Shown here in pieces: positions 1 to 10,056 of a stretch of DNA of 64,000 nucleotides (positions are counted from its first letter, which is position 1; every line of letters begins with the position of its first letter). The translations under genes and the position numbers were made by a program. The stretch comes from Hippasteria phrygiana (lineage: Eukaryota; Echinodermata; Asteroidea; Valvatida; Goniasteridae), in NCBI GenBank assembly GCA_037893225.1, contig JAZGUH010000223.1, forward strand, positions 1,488,001-1,552,000, in the 5' to 3' direction. Below the pieces are notes generated by a model. It was not told the DNA's origin and made no database searches. It was given only the letters and a program-made list of their open reading frames with translations.

Positions 1-2
1 TA

Positions 3-1475
3 TGTATTGACTTCTTGAGTTTGGAGCCGGACGACAGCAACACCAAGGACATCCTGGTTGTAACCGACCATTTTACGCGCTATGCCCAGGCTTTCCCAAC
101 GAAGAACCAGACATCGCGTACCGTAGCCAAGGTGTTGTGGGAAAACTACTTCATCCACTATGGGTTCCCGGAACGGCTACACTCTGACCAAGGGCGAGAT
201 TTCGAGTCGCGACTCATCAAAGAGTTGTGTGCTGTCTCTGGGATCAAAAAGACCAGGACCACGCCCTATCATCCTCAAGGGAACGGCCAGTGTGAGCGTT
301 TTAACCAGACGCTGCTCAGCATGCTTGGCACCCTTGAGGATGAACAGAAGAAGAAGTGGAGACTCCATGTTGGCCCCTTGGTGCACGCCTATAATTGTAC
401 CAAACATGCGTCCACTGGTGTCTCTCCGTATTTCTTAATGTTTGGCCGTGAACCCCGCCTGCCCATTGACGTCCAGTTTGGGTTGCCCGGGCAACAGAGT
501 GGGGAAACCCACGGCCAATACGTTGTCGGTTTGAAGGAGAGACTCCGGCGAGCCCATGAACTCGCTTCGGCCGTCATGGAGAAGACAGCACAGCGGTACA
601 AGGCCAGATACGACAAGGCAGTACGGGACAATGCACTCCAGGAAGGGGACCGAGTTCTCGTCAGAAATGTCGGCCTTAAAGGGAAACACAAACTTTCCGA
701 CCGCTGGAGCAAGATTGTCTACCGAGTGACAAGGAGAGTGAGCCCCGACATGCCCGTCTATGTAGTTAGCCCGACTACTGACGATGGCCCAAGTAGGACT
801 CTCCATCGTAACATGTTACTTCCATGTGGATTCCTCCCCTCAGATGATGGGACACCCGTTGAGAAGGTGCGACCCCAGCCTAAGCCTCGGCGCAAACGCC
901 CTGTGAGACGGCCCCTTCCCGACCCTGTGGATGATATGGCCGACGCCCTGGACTCTGACATCTCAGACGACAACTTTTATGTTCTTCGTCCAATACCAGC
1001 CCCACGACGGTCAATTTCCCTCAACCCAGGAGCCCAAGCGTTTGTTCCTGCGGTAGCCCCAGCAGAGTCCATACCCCCTACCAATGATGTGCCAATTGAA
1101 TTGTCCATATCAGAACACAGCGAACCTGCCCAAGGTTCACACGACTCAAACTCTGAAGAGATAATTTTATTAGCTGACAATTCTACTTCAAGTTCTGCTT
1201 CAAATTCTTCCCCTGATTCATCTCCCCTTGACGATGAAATTGGCGAAGAGGCAAAGGAGGAAGTGAACCCTGAGCCCCAAGTACCAGCATCAGATGACGT
1301 CACAGATGAACCAGACACTGATCCAACCGTGAGTTCTAGACCTGTGCGCAACAGGAGGCCGCCTCAATATTATGGTTTTGAGGCATCTAAAGCCAAATTA
1401 CTCGAGCAACACCTAGCTATGCAGCAGAAGGCCTTAGAAGTAACGAATAATCTTCTAAGTGCTATGTGTACATAG
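3..1475 (+). CDS. Ty3/gypsy retrotransposon Pol, integrase part (5' truncated by window edge)
   Basis: This is the C-terminal part of a Ty3/gypsy polyprotein. The frame is open from base 3, so the gene continues upstream of the window. Integrase joins the reverse-transcribed DNA to the host chromosome. The catalytic D,D(35)E triad is visible: Asp in CIDF at bases 9-11, Asp in HSDQG, and Glu in GQCERFNQ 36 residues later. A conserved TTPYHPQGNG stretch precedes the Glu, and FLMFGREPRLP follows the core. After that come a basic GDRVLVRN region and a long acidic, Ser-rich, Pro-rich tail ending with a RPVRNRRPPQYYGF motif that is typical of gypsy integrase tails. I see no stop or frameshift in the visible 1.47 kb, so the copy may be fairly young. 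Only 47 bases separate the stop codon from the polypurine tract, as expected for a pol-terminal element without env. Confidence 0.93.
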   Translation, partial: CIDFLSLEPDDSNTKDILVVTDHFTRYAQAFPTKNQTSRTVAKVLWENYFIHYGFPERLHSDQGRDFESRLIKELCAVSGIKKTRTTPYHPQGNGQCERFNQTLLSMLGTLEDEQKKKWRLHVGPLVHAYNCTKHASTGVSPYFLMFGREPRLPIDVQFGLPGQQSGETHGQYVVGLKERLRRAHELASAVMEKTAQRYKARYDKAVRDNALQEGDRVLVRNVGLKGKHKLSDRWSKIVYRVTRRVSPDMPVYVVSPTTDDGPSRTLHRNMLLPCGFLPSDDGTPVEKVRPQPKPRRKRPVRRPLPDPVDDMADALDSDISDDNFYVLRPIPAPRRSISLNPGAQAFVPAVAPAESIPPTNDVPIELSISEHSEPAQGSHDSNSEEIILLADNSTSSSASNSSPDSSPLDDEIGEEAKEEVNPEPQVPASDDVTDEPDTDPTVSSRPVRNRRPPQYYGFEASKAKLLEQHLAMQQKALEVTNNLLSAMCT

Positions 1476-1522
1476 GAAACATCACCTGGCTGTGATGGGC
1501 CATGTCGTGGACGCCATGGTTT

Positions 1523-1535
1523 AAGGAGGGGAGAA
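1523..1535 (+). other. Polypurine tract of the gypsy element
   Basis: AAGGAGGGGAGAA lies directly before the TGTCA start of the 3' LTR. This is where plus-strand priming is expected in gypsy elements. Confidence 0.8.
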
Positions 1536-1989
1536 TGTCAGCCCCTGTTAAAATTCCCCCTTACTGCCATTTTAACACTTGGTCCGACAGGAAAAGTTCC
1601 CACGATTTCGAAGCATGGTCCACCTCTATGTTCCAGTAAATTTAATTAGCACCCAGTAGCAGATTTTACCCCTAAGTTGACCAAGTCCATATGTGGCTAA
1701 GACGACCCCTTTGTCTCAACACAGATAAGTAATTGACCAGATGGGGATGTGGCCAGAGAACCCAGCCAACATGGCTACATTTTATGCCACTGGCTAAAAC
1801 TGTTATGGCTGTCTGCCATTTTATGACCATGTCTAACACGTGTAGTCAGTAACTTTCTGATTGGCCACTCTCCATCCCAAGGTGGAATATCTGCCTGGTT
1901 TCATAATTTTGACCAATGAGATTGTTCCACCGAAATGGGCAGAGCGCGTGGTCAAGGAATAATATTCCCCCCCGATCGCCGGATTCTCC

Positions 1990-2129
1990 TCAGAAAGCGA
2001 TTAAGACCTCTGGTGAGAGGGCTGTTCAGATTGAGTGCCCGTTTACACTATTGGGAACGTTGTACTTTCCCTAAAGTCGTTTCTAATGATAGCCATTCTC
2101 ACCCTCACCATTGTGCTCTGCTGATACAG
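1990..2129 (+). repeat. Exact 140-bp direct repeat inside the LTR, copy 1, followed by a splice donor
   Basis: The sequence from TCAGAAAGCG to CTGATACAG is identical to 3180-3319. This copy is followed at once by GTAAGC, a good 5' splice site. The second copy is followed by AGAGTAC instead. Confidence 0.9.
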
Positions 2130-3179
2130 GTAAGCCTATTTTCATTGTATAAAAGAAGTTTGTATTTCCTATTACCATTTGACTTATGTGCAGGACACTT
2201 TGTATTTTGAATTATGTTGACTCGGTTTGAGACAATCTCAAGATGGGTGGAACAACCCCAATATGAGTATATTGAGTCAGCATTCGTTTGCCTTCAGCTA
2301 TTAACCTTTTTTGCCTTGTACCCTGTATTTACTTGTATTATATTGCTGATATTTGGTCGACTCTTGATCGATGTCACTTTTGCTGTTATTTATTGACCGA
2401 AATTATCATGTTCGGTTTTGTATATCATTGATTTCCCGATAGTATTGGAAGATCCATTTGTGATTGCCGATTACCATTCTGTTATGACTGCAGTATTCAC
2501 TTAAATCGGTCACTATACTCTCAGTCCGTGTACAATTATATTTTCCTCTTGGTTGATTTCCGATTACTTTGAATATTCTTGTTGCATACTTTTTTATATG
2601 ATACCTCGTGGCCTAAAACTTCGATCATTCGTATGACATGACCAATAATTCATACATGCACGTTTTTCCGTAAATTAACTGGTCTTGTTCACGAGATTTC
2701 CAATATTTTGATTGTCTTCCAAATTGTGTGTGTATAGGCCTACACATTACCTTCCTTTTCTGTTATGTCCCGTGACATCCTGCTGACTATTAATTGTGTA
2801 CAGCGAGTGTGTACAAACCACATGGAACTTGCCCCAGGATGACCTTGAGTAAGGTTACCGCAATGAGCTATAGGCCAACACAATTGTTTTTCCGCTAAGT
2901 CAATTATTCCCTGATGTTTTGATTAGCATTTTATGGTATTTACCACTGTGCGGAGTACTGATTGTGGTTATCATGTTCTGGGTGAACTTTCGATCAATGT
3001 ATAGTTAGCTGAAAGTATCATTCCACTGAAAATGTGTTCTGGGCGAACATCCCAAAAGGATATGCAGTTTTACCTCTTTTCTTTGTTTGTAAGCATTCTT
3101 TTAAGCGTTTCAAATTTTAGTTAGAGATATTGCTTTTTAGTTTTTAGTTCTGTATACAAATATGTTGATCCTCGATAAT

Positions 3180-3319
3180 TCAGAAAGCGATTAAGACCTC
3201 TGGTGAGAGGGCTGTTCAGATTGAGTGCCCGTTTACACTATTGGGAACGTTGTACTTTCCCTAAAGTCGTTTCTAATGATAGCCATTCTCACCCTCACCA
3301 TTGTGCTCTGCTGATACAG
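3180..3319 (+). repeat. Exact 140-bp direct repeat inside the LTR, copy 2
   Basis: Identical to 1990-2129 over 140 bases, with sequence diverging abruptly at both ends. Zero mismatches mean the duplication is recent compared with other repeats nearby. Confidence 0.9.
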
Positions 3320-4020
3320 AGAGTACTTTCCATATAGGTCATGCTTTGGGGAGCCGACCCGGTTCGCCTCCCCACACACCTGTCCCATTCCCCTGTTCGT
3401 GATATCATCGGAACTCGGTTTGTGTGCCTGAACCCTGATCTTCGGACTCGGAGCCACCCCCGTGTCAAGCCTCAGTCAAGTCCATCAAGCCACACCCAAG
3501 TTCTGATGCAAGCGCCAGAAAACCCAGCTAAGATCCATAACCTGTATTTATAATATGATGTATTTGCCATTTTGTTTCTAATTGAATTATCGTGTACCAT
3601 ATCAGTGCTAATCCTAACTGGATGAACCCTTGTTATTTAGTAATTCCTGTGCCTATTCGATTCAAGGTACTTCTTTATTTTACATTTTTCGGATTGAGTT
3701 TATTGCTCATGGATGTAGTCAAATTTTAATTATTGTTTAGCGATTCAAGACATTCATTCAATTGGGATTACTCACTGATTTGGCTTCTGAACTGAACTGC
3801 ACCATTTGATTTATTTCTTATCCTCAATTCTATTGTTGTATGCACTGTATATTTTTGTGATGACCTTGGGGTGATGAATATTGAATTACAACATTTTATC
3901 CCGAGAAAGAGGATCAACGTAATAACTTGCTGTCCGTGTGGATTTATTTCTGAGCAAAGTTCCTTTAACAAAACTACGAACCTAGCAGGAACCCATTAAA
4001 CGTTGGGACAACCTGTGACA

Positions 4021-4339
4021 TTAAGTTTATTTTTTGCAATTTAATGTTAATGACAGCAATTTGTTTTAATTAAAATTATAAATTAAATTGCATGTCTTTC
4101 AAAACAAATCTATTGATCAAGAAGTGGTTATATAGCGAATGTTTTTTCACTTCTCACAGCCAATGGGCCATTCAGATCTTATACAGGGTATCTAAAAAAA
4201 TGCCCCTCCCAGGGTTGCAGCATAATTCGAACAAATGAAATGTTATTTCTACTTTTCTTAAATAATTGTGAAGCATATTTATTTGTACTATTTCCCGTAA
4301 AATTTCCACTTTAAACAGCTGGAAAATTATGTCCCCGCT
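4021..4339 (+). repeat. Dispersed repeat family 1, copy 1
   Basis: About 320 bp, clearly homologous to 8047-8379 in the same orientation. Shared landmarks are TTTTTTGCAATTTAATGTTAATG, the stretch around CAATGGGCCATTCAGATC, and TATACAGGGTRTC. The latter resembles the end of Tc/mariner-like elements (inference). It abuts the proposed LTR end. Confidence 0.8.
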
Positions 4340-4633
4340 GGGTTGAGTTGTCAGCTAGAAAGTAGGTTGATGGAAAGATATTTTCTCTTGTGAGGAAGTG
4401 TTTGCTTTGGAAACAGCCAGTTGGGCCATCAGTCCCTTGAAGACGAACCGAGCACATTGTTTCAAATGTCAAGATCTCAGTATCTCGCCATATCGGCTCT
4501 TGTCAGGGCCAACACGTCCTCACTAAAGAGGTGATGTGTACGAGCCAAACGCTTGTCAATACAAACGAATGGTTGCACTTCATTCCATGGATAATTTAAA
4601 TTGTTTCATATCCACTGTTTTCAATTCGCTATT

Positions 4634-4930
4634 CTCTTAATGTAAAAGAGTGAAAAACTCACTCTCCAAAAGAGTGAATCCCTTCTCAAACCACTCCAAA
4701 AGAGTGAATCTCTTATAAAAACCACTCGAAAAGAGTGAAATTTCTACTCTAAAGTCTAAAAAGAGTTGTCCCTTATATGGCTTCTTGAAAGATTGGAAAT
4801 TTCACTCTTTTCGAGTGGTTTTCACTCTTTTAGAGTGGTTTTTATATTAAAGAGATTCACTCTTTTGGAGTGGTTTGAGAAGGAATTCACTCTTTTGGAG
4901 AGTGAGTTTTTCACTCTTTTACATTAAGAG
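4634..4930. repeat. Foldback (MITE-like) element with internally repeated arms
   Basis: The left arm (4634-4744) is the inverse of the right arm (4796-4930), leaving a loop of about 50 bp. Each arm is a chain of short AAGAGTGAA units spaced about 30 bp apart. The right arm has one extra unit, so the arms expand or contract by unit. Outer ends are CTCTTAATGTAAAAGAG and its complement. Confidence 0.85.
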
Positions 4931-5141
4931 AGATACTTGTGACTTGCCATTCATTTGACTATGCATGTTTTTTTTGTTAACGCATACACGATTTTGAATT
5001 GCCGAGTCACGGCTTTAAAGGTACACTACAGAGATTGACTGCATTGGCTGCCTAGGTTTTCGGCCGTTTGTAATTTTTTATCAGAATTGAGTGCGTATCT
5101 ACGGAAGCGTAGAAGGGCCACAGAAAAGTAAAAAGATTGTG

Positions 5142-5204
5142 TTACTATCTCGCCGCGGCGAGTTACTATCTCGCCGCAGCGAGTTAATATCTCGCCGCGG
5201 GGAG
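5142..5204. repeat. Tandem 21-bp units built on a GC palindrome
   Basis: Three units of about 21 bp contain CTCGCCGCGGCGAG, a 14-bp perfect palindrome in the first unit, joined by TTACTAT or TTAATAT spacers. The same block occurs in inverse orientation near 8690-8715. It is followed by a short linker and the 31-bp minisatellite in both places. Confidence 0.8.
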
Positions 5205-5240
5205 CTACCATCCGAGAGGCGAGAGATTACCCTTACAAAA

Positions 5241-5556
5241 ATGTGGGAACACCATGGGAACACCATGCGGATTTTATGATACCATGGGAACACAATGGGG
5301 ATGTTATGGACACCAATGGGATTTTATGGACACTATGGGAACACCATGGGGATTTTATGGACACTGTGGGAACATCATGGGGATTTTATGGACACCATGG
5401 GAACATCATGGGGATTTTATGGACACCATGAGATCACCATGGGGATTTTATGGACACCGTGGAAACACCATGGGGATTTTATGGACACCATGGAAACACC
5501 ATGGGGATTTTATGGACACCATGGAAGCACCATGGGGATTTTGAACACCATTGGGA
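5241..5556 (+). repeat. 31-bp minisatellite, about 10 copies
   Basis: The repeat unit reads roughly ATGGGGATTTTATGGACACC followed by ATGGGAACACC. GATTTT anchors are 31 bp apart. Because 31 is not a multiple of three, all frames give open but meaningless reading frames with a 31-residue cycle (PWGFYGH, GILWTPWEHH and so on). These should not be called genes. Confidence 0.9.
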
Positions 5557-5614
5557 TTATGTTAAAGTTTTCTGTTGAACAAGCACACAGGAAACCACAA
5601 AAATTGTCCCATTA

Positions 5615-5800
5615 AAATCCGCGTGGGGTGCATTGAGAAGTCTGCATTGGACAATTCCCATGGAGTGCTTTGACAATCTCCATGAGGTGCATGGGACAAT
5701 CGAGTGCATGAGACAATCCCCATGGGTGCATGGAACAATCCTCATGGGGTACATGCATCCCCATACGGTGCATGGGGCAATCCCCATCATGGGATAAATC
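5615..5800 (+). repeat. Degenerate GGTGCATGG-CAATCCCCAT tandem repeat
   Basis: Loose copies of a 25-30 bp unit (GTGCATGGGACAATC, CCCATGGGTGCATGG and variants) run through this stretch. It may be an old relative of the neighbouring 31-bp array. Confidence 0.6.
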
Positions 5801-5984
5801 ACATGGCGTACGTGGGAAAGTTCCATGGGAAAATTTGGAATCCTTCGGAAATGACATGGAATTCTGAAATCATTCATCGGAAAAATCCCCATTGGAAAAA
5901 TGGGGAATTTCCCGTAAAATGTCTCTAGGGTTGAAGCAAAAACGGGAAGTGCACAGTAAATTTACATGATTTGTAACAAAGATG

Positions 5985-6285
5985 GGCGTCTCTTCGTGAT
6001 CGTGTAAACGAAAATCTTAGTTGACCTACTTTTACGCCTTTCCGCCGTGCCGTTTTGTATGCGTTCAAGGGGCAGGCATGTTCGCGTCTCTTCGTGAAAA
6101 CGCAAAATGCAATTATCGAGATGCCTGCCCCTTGCATCATTAATGTCATTTGGAAATTAATGATGATTTGCTTGCAGAAGCATGTCAAAATGGTTAAGTA
6201 CAGTGTTTTAAAGCAAAATAGTGAAAACAATTGAAATCGAAAAAAATTGTCATTTTTTGTATGCGTGTCTCTTCGTGAAAACAGT
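5985..6285 (+). repeat. Three copies of the TCTCTTCGTGA motif
   Basis: GTCTCTTCGTGAtcg (about 5990), GTCTCTTCGTGAAAAC (about 6088) and GTCTCTTCGTGAAAAC (about 6267) recur in otherwise unrelated AT-rich sequence. The motif also dominates the foldback element at 10057-11012. Confidence 0.7.
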
Positions 6286-6472
6286 GATGATTTGTTTGAA
6301 TAAAACATATTATGGTCAAGAAAGTGTATTTTTGGACCAAACACGGCAATTTAACACATGGTCGTGAAATTGGTACGGTTTTTCCCGTAAAATGCAGCGC
6401 GCAGTCCATTTACGGTTATTCACCGTGATATTTACATGCTTTTCACCGTAAAAATACGGGAATTTTTTACAG

Positions 6473-6895
6473 GGCTGAATGCCTCTAAAGGCTGGTTTCC
6501 ATATAGTCGTTATAATCGCCGACAGCGTCGCCGAAGAGTCCCCGATGCAACGGCGATAAATGGAAACGCGTGCTGTCGGCGTTCATTGCGATTATATGGA
6601 AACCAGGCTTTAGTCGGAATCTCTGCCGGTGCGCGGCGATACCGCCGGCGTCCCGCCCGAGGGCGGCCCGCCTCGCCGCGACACTTTCTGTGGGGGGCGG
6701 GGCCGATCCCGCCGACTCCACCCGCGGTCACCCAAGCCGGCGGCCGCGAGCCAGCGTGCGGAATCCACAACGCCGTATCGAGAGGGATGCCAGATGACTT
6801 GTATACGACTTGGGTATGGATCGGGGTGTCGTGCCCAGTGAAGCAGCCGCTTCACTGCGATCTGCTGAAACTAAATCTTCGATCCGAGGGATTTG
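6473..6895 (+). rRNA. 28S rRNA 3'-terminal fragment (pseudogene), split by an insertion
   Basis: GCTGAATGCCTCTAA and GTCGGAATC flank an insertion and match the conserved 28S stretch ctgaacgcctctaagtcagaatc. Further on come a GC-rich expansion segment (6640-6770), ACGACTTGGGTATGGATCGGGGTGTCG, and CTTCACTGCGATCTGCTGAAA. These match the 3' end of eukaryotic 28S rRNA (GGGTCGGGGTTTCGT and CGCTGCGATCTATTGAAA in vertebrates). GC content is far above that of the surroundings. Only about 300 bp of 28S is present and there is no upstream 28S body, so this is a displaced fragment rather than a working rDNA unit. The 3' end of mature 28S is estimated from GAGGGATTTG. Confidence 0.8.
6486..6612. mobile_element. 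127-bp palindromic MITE inserted in the 28S fragment
   Basis: The ends AAGGCTGGTTTCCATATA and TATATGGAAACCAGGCTT are near-perfect inverted repeats that extend over about 45 bp per arm. TA on each side is a candidate target duplication. The insertion point falls inside the conserved CCTCTAAGTC block of 28S. Confidence 0.8.
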
Positions 6896-7043
6896 CCCGC
6901 GCCGCAAACGGGCGAATCTTTTGGCCGAGGGGAGAGAAGAGAAGATGAGAGAGACAGACTACACACGGTTGCCCGATACCCCGTTGCTGTGGGGGCGATT
7001 CTGCTGTGGGCAGCAACGGTCAGGCGCGAAGAGAGGAGTGCCC
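6896..7043 (+). other. Possible rDNA 3' external transcribed spacer
   Basis: The GC-rich sequence continues without a break past the estimated 28S end (CCGCGCCGCAAACGGGCG) and then gives way to a C-rich tandem repeat. By position it would be the 3' ETS. There is no independent sequence evidence. Confidence 0.35.
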
Positions 7044-7262
7044 CCTGTGCCCTAAAAATGTTAGTTCCCCCTGTGCCCCCACTGAAAACGTTGGTCCCTC
7101 CAGTGCCCCACTGAAGAATATTAGTTCCCCTGTGCTCTCACTGAACATTAAATCTGGTGTCCCCTGTGTCCCCACTAAAAATGCTGGTGCCCTCCTTGCC
7201 CCAACCAGTTGCGAATGCTGGACTGCTGGTGCCCCGGGTCCTCACTTAAAATGCTGTTGCCA
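7044..7262 (+). repeat. Degenerate C-rich tandem repeat, unit about 36 bp
   Basis: Repeated CCCCTGTGCCCCCACTGAAA and AATGTTAGTT/GCTGGTGCC elements at roughly 35-38 bp intervals, followed by a run of C at about 7270-7287. Confidence 0.7.
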
Positions 7263-7485
7263 TGCATGGACCCCCCCCCCCCCCCCCCACTCATAATTAT
7301 TGTGTCCCCAATGAAAATCCTTGGCAACATCAATGCACAATTTTCCCCTAAATTGTTAAGAGTACGTTGCTGGCCATTCTAAGCTGTACAAACAATATGA
7401 ATCTATGCCCTTTCCAACGCACTCCGGTCGAATGTGTGGAGGGAGCTGGATTCAAGCACTCTCATTGTTCAAAATAATAAAAATT

Positions 7486-8000
7486 GTTGGCTCAGTGGAA
7501 GAGCAAGTGGCACATTAATGAAGTTAAGCAACGTTGATTGTAGGCAGTATTATACTTGGATGGGAAACCACACCATGTATTGATTGCATTAGCGTGCATG
7601 GTAACAATTGTAGGACCCTTTTGGGCAGGTTTGGGCTAGCCCATTTGGGACCCAAGTGGCCAAAACTGTATGGGGGCCCATATGGGCAACCCAATTGGGC
7701 CCACTCAGTTTCCCATCAAAGGCCCAACAGGGCCCAACTTGGGCTTGCTGGCTGGGAAATAGTGCATTAATTGTTCTGGGGCACGACAGTCCCTTATTCA
7801 TCTCAAAAGGGCCACGTCCTTCGGATGGGACGTTAAGCCGGAGGTCTCGTGTGCTGTATGGGATTAGTGCACGTAAAAGAACCCAGAGCACCTGCCGTGA
7901 AAGAGTAGGGGTTTGCCCCGGTGCTTCTGGTGCCCTCAGCACACATCCTGTAATTGTCGCTTGCCCTGTTGGATGTCGAATGAAATAAATAAATAAAATA
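7486..8000 (+). mobile_element. 5S rRNA-derived SINE with a nested GGGCCC-rich insertion
   Basis: Bases 7517-7572 read AATGAAGTTAAGCAACG... then TACTTGGATGGGAAACCAC. They match the internal promoter part of 5S rRNA (GAAGTTAAGC and TACTTGGATGGGAGACC). The body after about 7770 contains CCTTCGGATGGGACGTTAAG and GTGCACGTAAAAGAACCC, then a tail of ATAAATAAATAAAATA. 5S heads are typical of the SINE3 class. A palindrome-rich block of GGGCCCA/TTGGGC words at about 7618-7765 interrupts it and is probably a later insertion. Confidence 0.75.
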
Positions 8001-8046
8001 GAGTTGCTAAAAAGTACATGAATTGTTTTGTAACAGAACTTTTACA

Positions 8047-8379
8047 TTAAGTTAATTTTTTGCAATTTAATGTTAATGAAAGCAAACAATTTTTTAAGTA
8101 TAATGTGTACATTTAAATTAAATTGCATATCTTTCAAAACAAATCTATTGATCAAGAAGTGGTTTATATAGCGTATGTTTTTTGTTTTACTTCTCACAGC
8201 CAATGGGCCATTCAGATCTTATACAGGGTGTCAAAAAAATGCCCCTCTCAGGGTTGTAGCAGAATTCGAAAAAATGAAATGTTTTTCTATACTTTTCTAA
8301 CATAATTGTGAAGCATATTTATTTGTACTATTTTCTGTAAAATTTCCACTTTAAACAATAGGAAAATTATGTCCCCGCT
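8047..8379 (+). repeat. Dispersed repeat family 1, copy 2
   Basis: Homologous to 4021-4339 over its full length with scattered substitutions and small indels, same orientation. Confidence 0.8.
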
Positions 8380-8488
8380 CCCTTTTTGATCTGTAAAAAT
8401 CCCTGTCTACTCACTCAGCATGGATATATCGGGTGCCCTTTTTCACGTCTACCCCCCCCCCCCCCCCATAAAAATGATCTTGCTACGC

Positions 8489-8757
8489 CTATGCATGGTA
8501 TCCATAAAATCCCCGTGGTGTTTCCACAGTGTCCATAAAATCCCCATGATGTTCCCATGGTGTTCCCATGGTGTTCCCATGGTGTTCCCATATTTTTGTA
8601 AGGGTAATCTCCCGGATGGTAGCTTCGCACCACTGGCCTCTCGACCGAGAGCGAGCGTGTACCAACGGTCCGAATCCGCGGCGAGATAGTAACTCGCCGC
8701 GGCGAGATAGTAACTCAATTGTTTGTATTTCCTGTGGCCCTTCTACGCTTCCGTACT
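8489..8757 (-). repeat. Inverse second copy of the minisatellite plus GC-palindrome block
   Basis: Read on the minus strand, this region reproduces the order seen at 5091-5290: a CTTCCGTA...CTACG and GGCCACAGGAAA leader, the GAGTTACTATCTCGCCGCGG units, the ATTACCCTTACAAAAATRTGGG linker, then about three 31-bp minisatellite units. A 30-bp segment near 8630-8670 has no counterpart in the first copy. A C-run (8454-8468) marks its plus-strand left side. Confidence 0.8.
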
Positions 8758-9592
8758 TATCAAATGAAATAGACCAAACTTTTGTTGAGTTAAAACCGCA
8801 CCTGCACTCGTTCATTTGATTTCCATAGAAGCACCGTGAAATTGGCCAGGAAAGTGTACGGCAATAATAGATTCAACCTTGTCGTCAACTGTTCGTAAAT
8901 GTGTTCGTCGCAATGCCTGCTTGTCTCTGCCCATGATTTACAGAATTACATTTCTTCCGTTCCAATTGAACTTTTCCATTACTATAAAAGCAGGTCCATG
9001 TCACTACATGCAAGTCTCACGAATAACAAATATATAGCATCATATATTTGGAATATTGTGAAAAGTCACAATGTTCCCCCTCCATGGTTCCACACAACCT
9101 TCCCCGCATCAAACACAAGGTAGATTGAGAATAACAAAAGGTAGGGCCTATATTACAACTTTCTTCCGATTTGCGGTTCGGCGATATGCCTTGCAGTGCA
9201 GCATGACTGAATTTACACACTGCCTCGAGTTTAAACTGACAAGCGAAGAAAACTGAATTTGTTCCGGCTATTAGATTAAAAGGCATGCAGTGAAGGCGCC
9301 CCAAGCGAGACTTATACTTGTTTTTTTAATGTAGCAGAATTCGTGCGCAGCGAGCATCAAAGTCACCGCCTCTCCGGACTTTGGGCTCCGTGCTTTAGTG
9401 CCGGGATACGGGATTATAGACTGTAGGCCTACGCCCGAACTTATATAATCGGGAGTGATCTCTCTGTTGAGTGCAATTCACGATGTTGTTCATCGTGTGA
9501 ATACAACACGCCCCTTGGGTCCGCAAGACGGAATATTGAAGGCAAGTGTGTCTGTACAGATACGATTTGAAGCTTTGCATGGTGGGTGCGAT
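8758..9592. other. No recognised feature
   Basis: AT-rich sequence. Short open frames here (for example 8899-9123) have no recognisable protein features. No repeat shared with the rest of the window was seen. Confidence 0.5.
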
Positions 9593-9780
9593 ATGAGAGA
9601 GACTGGGATTGCGGGTAACACCATGTAAAAATAAATCTCTTCTATAGGAAGAAGTGTGGTTCTGAAATGAACCGGGGTGAGTGTTTAATACACACCCACC
9701 CCGGTTCTTTTCAGAACCACACTTCTTCCTAGAAGAGATTTATTTCACATGGTGTTACCCGCAATCCCAGTCTCTCTCAT
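9593..9780. repeat. Near-perfect 188-bp palindrome
   Basis: ATGAGAGAGACTGGGATTGC starts the left arm and GCAATCCCAGTCTCTCTCAT closes the right arm. Arms of about 85 bp match with only a few differences. The centre is a short spacer around GAGTGTTTAATACACAC. The form fits a MITE or a recent inverted duplication. Confidence 0.9.
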
Positions 9781-10056
9781 GTGTCTGTATAAGCAGTCGA
9801 CTTCCAGAATATTTCATTTAACCTGTGTGCCAAGTTCAACTCCATTTACCTATCGTTGAAGAATAGGTATTTTGGTTATATTATTTCGAACAATGCAAGC
9901 TCTTCCTTGTTAAACATTTGCGGCTGCAAAAAGGTACGTAATTTTTAGTCTACTCTAAAATAAATTCCGATTTTCTGCGCAAGACGTTACTAAAATATCA
10001 TACTTTTGGCACAATGACTTTAGATGATTTAAATAAGAAATTTGTATCATCTCGTC

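Larger units (their letters stand above)
1536..4020 (+). mobile_element. 3' LTR of the gypsy element, about 2.5 kb
   Basis: The LTR begins TGTCAGCCCC just after the polypurine tract and is proposed to end at TGACA, an inverted match to its start. The 5' LTR lies outside the window, so the 3' boundary is inferred from TG..CA ends alone. At nearly 2.5 kb it is long for a gypsy LTR. It contains a 140-bp exact duplication (1990-2129 and 3180-3319). No long coding frame was recognised inside it. Confidence 0.65.

Noticed and set aside
5243..5615. Overlapping open frames with GFYGHHGN-type repeats
   Set aside because: They follow the 31-bp minisatellite in all three frames; repeat translation, not proteins.
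6436..7114. Several arginine- and proline-rich frames
   Set aside because: They translate the GC-rich 28S fragment and its spacer.
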